From Dioscorea cayenensis subsp. rotundata (lineage: Eukaryota; Streptophyta; Magnoliopsida; Dioscoreales; Dioscoreaceae), in NCBI RefSeq assembly GCF_009730915.1, contig NC_052471.1, positions 28,554,185 to 28,618,184 of the forward strand: a DNA stretch of 64,000 nucleotides, written 5' to 3'. This document shows positions 58,942 through 64,000 of the stretch, one piece after another. Numbering within the stretch: position 1 is the stretch's first letter; every line of letters starts with the position of its first letter. A program made the translations under genes and the position numbers. The notes below the pieces were generated by a model, which made no database searches, was not told the origin of the DNA, and saw nothing but the letters and a program-made list of their open reading frames with translations.

Positions 58942-59770
58942 GTGAGTGAACTACTCTTTAATGGCTTCTGTTGTTTCTTGCTTTTTCTTTTGTTTTTCAG
59001 AAGCTATTCTATTCTTTTAGTAGTCTCAAGCCATTGTCTGAGTTTTCAAGGGTATTGTATTAAGCTGGTATTTATAGTTGGACTGATGTTCTTAGTTCCA
59101 GAAATGTTGAGATGTGATGTTTGTTTTGATCTTATGCTGAAACCGGATTTTGAACCATCTTTGGTGATGTGTGCTTGTTTGTTTGTTTATTTAACTAGCT
59201 CATGAAACCAGTTATTATTATTATCTTCACAAATGTGTCCAGATTTCCATTTGGAATTTTTTGATGAAAGGAACATCAAGTGTATTTGTTTATATACTCG
59301 GACAACCCTTAAAATTATTATATGTTCGTTTATGTTCATATACTCTGACAAGCCTTCTAATTATTATTTGCTCTTCTATACATTTTCTCATTAATCATGG
59401 TAAAAGAACTAGTTTTGCTTTTCAATTTTCTAATTATTAGTTCAATGCAATTATACTCTAATCAATAGCCGCCATCTCACAAATATCAACAGGTAAGGCT
59501 TTCTATTATGAGCAATTTAAATAGATGATCAAACATTTTCCAAGTATAAATTTATAAGATCAAGCCTGTAGTGAATATTTAAAAATACAAGAAACAAAAT
59601 GAACATAACGGCACATGGACATATGAAAGTGATCAAGACATTTAAACCAATTAGTAACACATTTTGTTTGGAATAATGTACATACTGTTACATATTTAAT
59701 GTTGATTCAATAATGCACATCAACTAAGAAAAATAATATTCGGTAGAGAAAGAGAAGTCCAACTTGAAAT
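58942..59770. other. Spacer downstream of the topoisomerase gene
   Basis: No gene supported. The right end is probably the 3' UTR of the minus-strand topoisomerase. Confidence 0.45.
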
Positions 59771-59779
59771 CCCTGAAGC

Positions 59780-60773
59780 TCAATTTCGGCCAGAGTGTCT
59801 CGAACCTCGTCCCCTTCCCCTGCCACCCCTACCCCGACCTCTACCTCGGCCACGATAAAAAAGACTTCCCATGCTTCATCTCGATCACACAAAATGCAAC
59901 CAGCATGCAAAGTAGCGCTGTCGGGAGGTGGGGTTGTTTTCTTGTTGAAGTCCACCTCGATGATTGTTGAATCACATTCGGAGCACCTCTTGCTAGTGGT
60001 TGAGATCCGATGAGCGCCTTGGGGAAGCAGGACTACACAGTTGCACATGTCGCAGTAGATTCTCCATTTCGAGACACTGACCGGGTCGAGTACAAGTGTG
60101 CCACTGCACTCAGGACATGCGCAGACCCCTTGCGTTATCAGAGAAAATGTCGGCATGTTGGATGAGGGCAAAGGAAGCAGGGCATGCCGGCTCCCTTACC
60201 AAACTTAACAGAATTTCCGCCCTTGAAAGCACCAAATAGAGTGTCAATACCTTCAAATGGAGGGTTGTCGTAGCAATAGGGGCAAAGCGGAAATGACTTT
60301 GCGTCGGAGCCGGACATGGAGAAGAGTAGAAGCTCAAAGCCATCTAGAGGGCATGTGAGTTCCTTGTAAAGCTGCAGAAAAATAAAATAAAATAACAGCA
60401 TTCTAAGATCTTTGCCCTGCATGCCCTAGATTTCCAAATTTCAATTTGAGGCAAAAGCTAGATAATCTTCCAACATTTGTTAAAAATGACATCCTATGCT
60501 CATGAGAGCTTTAGGGCTGCAAATGGTAATATCTCACAATAAATAAAAAAAACGTTCAAGAAAAATACTCAAATTACTGCAAGAAAAAAGCTTGGCTGAT
60601 AAGTAAAATTTCAACATTATTTATTAGGTGCTAAGTAAACCCACAAGCAAGATGTGATATCATTTACTATCTTAAGAGAAGCACATGATCTGAAAGATAA
60701 AAGAAAAATTTATATGACTAAATTTGCAAGACGGAAGATACGCAGAATCAATGGCAGCACATTCAAGCAAGTG

Positions 60774-60804
<31 letters not shown>

Positions 60805-62535
60805 TTTAGATCATGGACATCTATTGGTAACAGTTAACGCATATTGATGCATCTGAACAAATGGGAAAGACAAGAAAACAGAAAATTTTGAATTGCCATT
60901 TACCTTGATGGTGCCATTTTGGGGAATGCAATAAACCTCCTCACAGGTGACACAATATAATCGAGTTGGTTGAGTGGAAATGTATTTCATGTACCGACTG
61001 CATTTTCCGCATTTGCTTAGGAGACGTCCTGAGTCAGCTAAAGGAGAGAATTGTGCTTCAAACAACGCATTCATGTTCTCAATCTGCAACAAAAAAAATT
61101 TATTAATAACAAAAATGATAGGTATAATCTTTACTCGGTAACATAGATGAAAATAAAGGACTAAAAGTGAAATAAATCATATTAGTCACATACCAAGAAA
61201 GAGAATGAAAATGGAGATTAAAACCTGCCCACTGATAACGAACTACAACTGAAATCCAAACTGACCAAATGGTTTAAGTCTTCCATTATCTGATGGCTAT
61301 AAATTAAATTACTTTTCTTTTTAAGTTGAACAAATAAAAATGACGAAGGGGTAATAAGAGCTTTGCTCTCTGGTCACATGGAATGAACCAACCAACATTC
61401 ACTTCAAAAATTCAAGAGAGCTGCTATGAGCTATCAATGCAAGGAGATCAATATAGGATAAAAGAAGATATCTTGTTGAACTTACAATGGACTTGCATAC
61501 CATGCATCACATCTGCAGCGAATAATATTGCACATACATAATAGGACGTCTGCACTCTATAAAAGCAACTTCCATGTAGTTATGCACTTTTGTTTATACA
61601 CATTCCTAAGCCTTGAAACTTAGACCGAGTAATCAAGCTTGCTCAGTTATCAATATCTACTCACTAAAATCACGAGTTCTCAGTGGGTATGAAAGTTTTT
61701 CTGTCATCAGCTTGAGAAGCGTATAGTTAATAATAAAGATACTGCATGCACAAATTAAAGGCAATTACCTCTTTGACAAAATAGGAGTACTTTTCAGTAA
61801 ACTGCCTAAGAACATGTTGCACAACCCGAGTATTATCTGCTTGCCCCTTTAGCTATTAGGGTGATTTGCTGTTCAATAAAACCATGTATATCCGGCAAAC
61901 AAAGATCAGGATCAATGCACTGATACCCACGTATCAGTGTGGTTCCAAGGGCAGTTGGAACCAGTCTCCGCCCAGAATTGACCTTCAAGCACAAATGAAA
62001 GATAAAAAGGTTAGCTTAAACCAACAAAATGAATGCACATTTAAATGGTTATACCCAAGATTCATACATCATCTTATGTATTTAACATATGAACTCCAAC
62101 AGAAGCATAAAATGAGCACATTTATCCTAGTAGCATATAGTTTACAACCTGAACATAGTTCCGTTCACAGATATTATTGATGTGTACAGGAATGGATGCA
62201 TCCGTGCCAATACCATTCTTTTCCATAAGAGAGATTAGCTCACTGTCACTAAGGTAATCTGGGGGGCTCGTCATTCCCTGGAATTGATTGACAGTCATGA
62301 TGATTAGAAATATTAATGCTCAAGCTGAAGGAGAAGGCCATGCAAACAGAAAGTTGGAAGATCTACCTCATATATTTCAACTTTTATGATACTGATTTTC
62401 TCACCCACCATGAACCGAGGGATAAGTTTCTCACTAACTTCCATCCAAGGCATGATTGATGTGAATCCTTTAGATGTAACATGCTGCCCAATGCAATGGA
62501 ACAGCTCTCCACCAGCTGAAAACTCTACTTTTGTC
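59780..62535 (-). CDS. TOP3B: DNA topoisomerase 3-beta, 3' exons (partial at the window's right side; frameshifted)
   Basis: Minus-strand exons: 62535-62367 (TKVEFSAGGELFHCIGQHVT..KVEIYE), 62277-62149 (GMTSPPDYLSDSELISLMEK..NYVQ), 61982-61769 (VNSGRRLVPTALGTTLIRGY..), 61083-60904 (IENMNALFEAQFSPLADSGR, CGKCSRYMKY, CVTC), 60371-59780 (zinc-finger region CPLDG, LCPYCYDNPPFEG, CFLCPHPTC, CACPEC, then an RG-rich tail). The EKNGIGTDAS and SGRRLVPTALG blocks are type IA topoisomerase signatures. The Cys4-type fingers plus RG tail are typical of the 3-beta subfamily, which acts on DNA and RNA. The N-terminal catalytic Tyr region lies outside. Frame breaks occur near 61850, 60140 and 59880, each beside a homopolymer. 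Either a decaying gene or assembly errors. All zinc-finger Cys are kept. Confidence 0.85.
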
Positions 62536-64000
62536 CTAAAATAATCATAAAAGGCATTATCTCATGTGAAACAGAAGATGTTAATGAATAGTTTTCAGGA
62601 CAAAAAATTCAATCCATGACAATGAACTATCATAAGGCTACTCTCGAAACAATACAGATGCAAGTTGCACTACCATATTACATTGATAGAGAGATACTCC
62701 CTTTGTATTAAACTAATAACATGATGTTACCAGTTTATAGGGGCAGCGTTAGATTTATCATCAGAAAACCTCCTAAAGGGTTAACAGCATAAAGTTGTCT
62801 AGAGCCTGCCAATCTCAAACCAATGGTTTAACAAAGGTCATTAATCAATGTTTAAGCAATTTTTTTGACAATATGAGGAAGAGAAAGGTGCTAACATAGA
62901 ATGTGATTTTGTTTGCAATAAAATTTACTGTTAGTTATTATTGTTAACAACACGATAATTCAGTTACATTTGATGTTGGCACAAACCCAAAGCTACAGTG
63001 ACCTGTGTTGGCCTAGTAGTTTGTCATGTTCATACTAGATTTGGACAATAAGCAAACAATTTTCTAGACATACTTGTGATATTCATGGAGTTTAAATGAA
63101 AACTATCTTGAATAATGACCAATATAGATCTAATGCAACCAGGAAGGAGCCGAGCCCTTAATAACTGAAACTGCTTAAACCTAGCATCATCCCTAAAACT
63201 AACATGAGGATATTTAGTTCTCGCAATGCATGCAGATAAGAGGTGATTATGGACAAGGCTACCGCCAACTATGAGAAGTGCCGAAAGAAGGTTGATGATA
63301 TCAACAGCATGACGAACATTTTCTTGCTACAAGGAATTAGACTTGTAAAATATCAGAGGAAAAACCTCAAAAACATAAGAGAGAACTAGTTACAGGTATA
63401 CAAATAATCTAATTTCAGATTTTCATCACTTCAATCCAACTACTTATGATACATACTGACCCTTCATCTTGTTAGCAAAGTTTTCTTGGTCTGGGGAAGA
63501 GGATTGGAATATGTCCAGTAGTAAATATTTGGAAAAATAAAAATGAATTCTTTGAAAGTTTGGACTGTTCCTGATATGTCAATCAATTGGTTAATTAGAT
63601 TTTTTATCAAATAAGTAAATTTAGTCTTCATTAGTCGAAATAAACTCATGATTTAACATTCCTTGTCTAGAAAGGTAAGGGTCTGCAAAACAAGTCTTGA
63701 ACACTGTTAAAATGAGAATGATAATTTATTTTTATGTTCAGATGTATCCAGCTAGAAATCTCTTTTTCGTTTTTGGATTCTGTTGGTCATCATTTTTCTA
63801 CTGGAATATGCCAGATTTCCTAGATTAAGGTTGTGGTTTTAAGCATCCAACTATTGCATATTAAGTGCTTCTTGCTGAGTATGAAGATCCCTAAATCCTA
63901 CTCATATTCACTTAAATGGGATCCAATTCACCTTTTAGGTGCAAAGATTTCGCAATCGTGCAAATAGGTACGAGAAGTCAAGAAAGGGAAAAGGAAAAAG
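62536..64000. other. Probable long intron upstream of the visible TOP3B exons
   Basis: The first visible exon begins after TTTTAG in phase 1, so upstream exons exist, but none that matches topoisomerase is seen in this stretch. AT-rich with no other feature supported. Confidence 0.45.

Noticed and set aside
1..64000. tRNA or rRNA genes
   Set aside because: Scanned by eye for tRNA B-box-like GGTTCGA(A/T)TCC patterns and rRNA blocks. Only the 13-nt rRNA-complementary guide and copia primer-binding sites were found. A tRNAscan run would be decisive.

Overview
The window is nuclear DNA of a flowering plant. It has GT..AG introns, AT-rich intergenic DNA, long (AT)n tracts, plant-type LTR and TIR transposons, and plant families such as an LBD transcription factor and a Bet1/BS14-type SNARE. 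I cannot name the species. All gene models were spliced by eye from frame and junction continuity. A 1,000-N gap sits at 26909-27908.

Layout: (1) 1-1.4 kb, the 3' end of a Ty3/gypsy chromovirus on the minus strand. (2) 3.0-6.4 kb, an intact five-exon Bet1-like SNARE gene (minus) with a 109-bp tandem duplication of an intron/exon junction. (3) 7.4-17.1 kb, a transposon nest: a Mutator-like (MULE) transposase remnant broken by a complete Ty1/copia element with TSDs (7569-11759), a small TIR element and a non-autonomous hAT element, followed by a PIF/Harbinger-type element. (4) 18.2-20.5 kb, an intact five-exon gene for a 396-residue protein I do not recognise. (5) 21.4-22.4 kb, an LBD16-like gene whose start codon directly follows a (GT)n(GA)n microsatellite. 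(6) 22.4-26.9 kb, empty AT-rich DNA, then the gap. (7) 27.9-35.5 kb, a decayed copia element with both LTRs and an LTR-like insertion inside it. (8) 35.5-41.8 kb, microsatellites, a CATGCA-rich repeat zone and another LTR-like block. (9) 42.6-47.6 kb, a decayed hAT/Ac-type transposon. (10) 47.8-50 kb, a second MULE of the same family, split by a solo LTR with a perfect 5-bp TSD. (11) 50-54 kb, AT-rich DNA with a foldback MITE. (12) 54.2-57.7 kb, an intact seven-exon fibrillarin gene whose fifth intron holds a tandemly duplicated box C/D snoRNA. (13) 58.4-59 kb, orphan exon-like pieces. (14) 59.8-62.5 kb and beyond, the 3' exons of DNA topoisomerase 3-beta (minus), with several frameshifts.

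Fibrillarin and its intronic snoRNA form one functional unit: the host mRNA encodes the box C/D methyltransferase and the intron encodes a guide with 13 nt of complementarity to 25S rRNA. The other genes are independent housekeeping or developmental genes separated by transposon blocks. I see no gene cluster or new multi-gene system. The points most worth following are the duplicated snoRNA, the frameshifted topoisomerase, the duplicated SNARE splice acceptor, the inverted LTR piece inside a copia gag, and the two nested-insertion MULEs.
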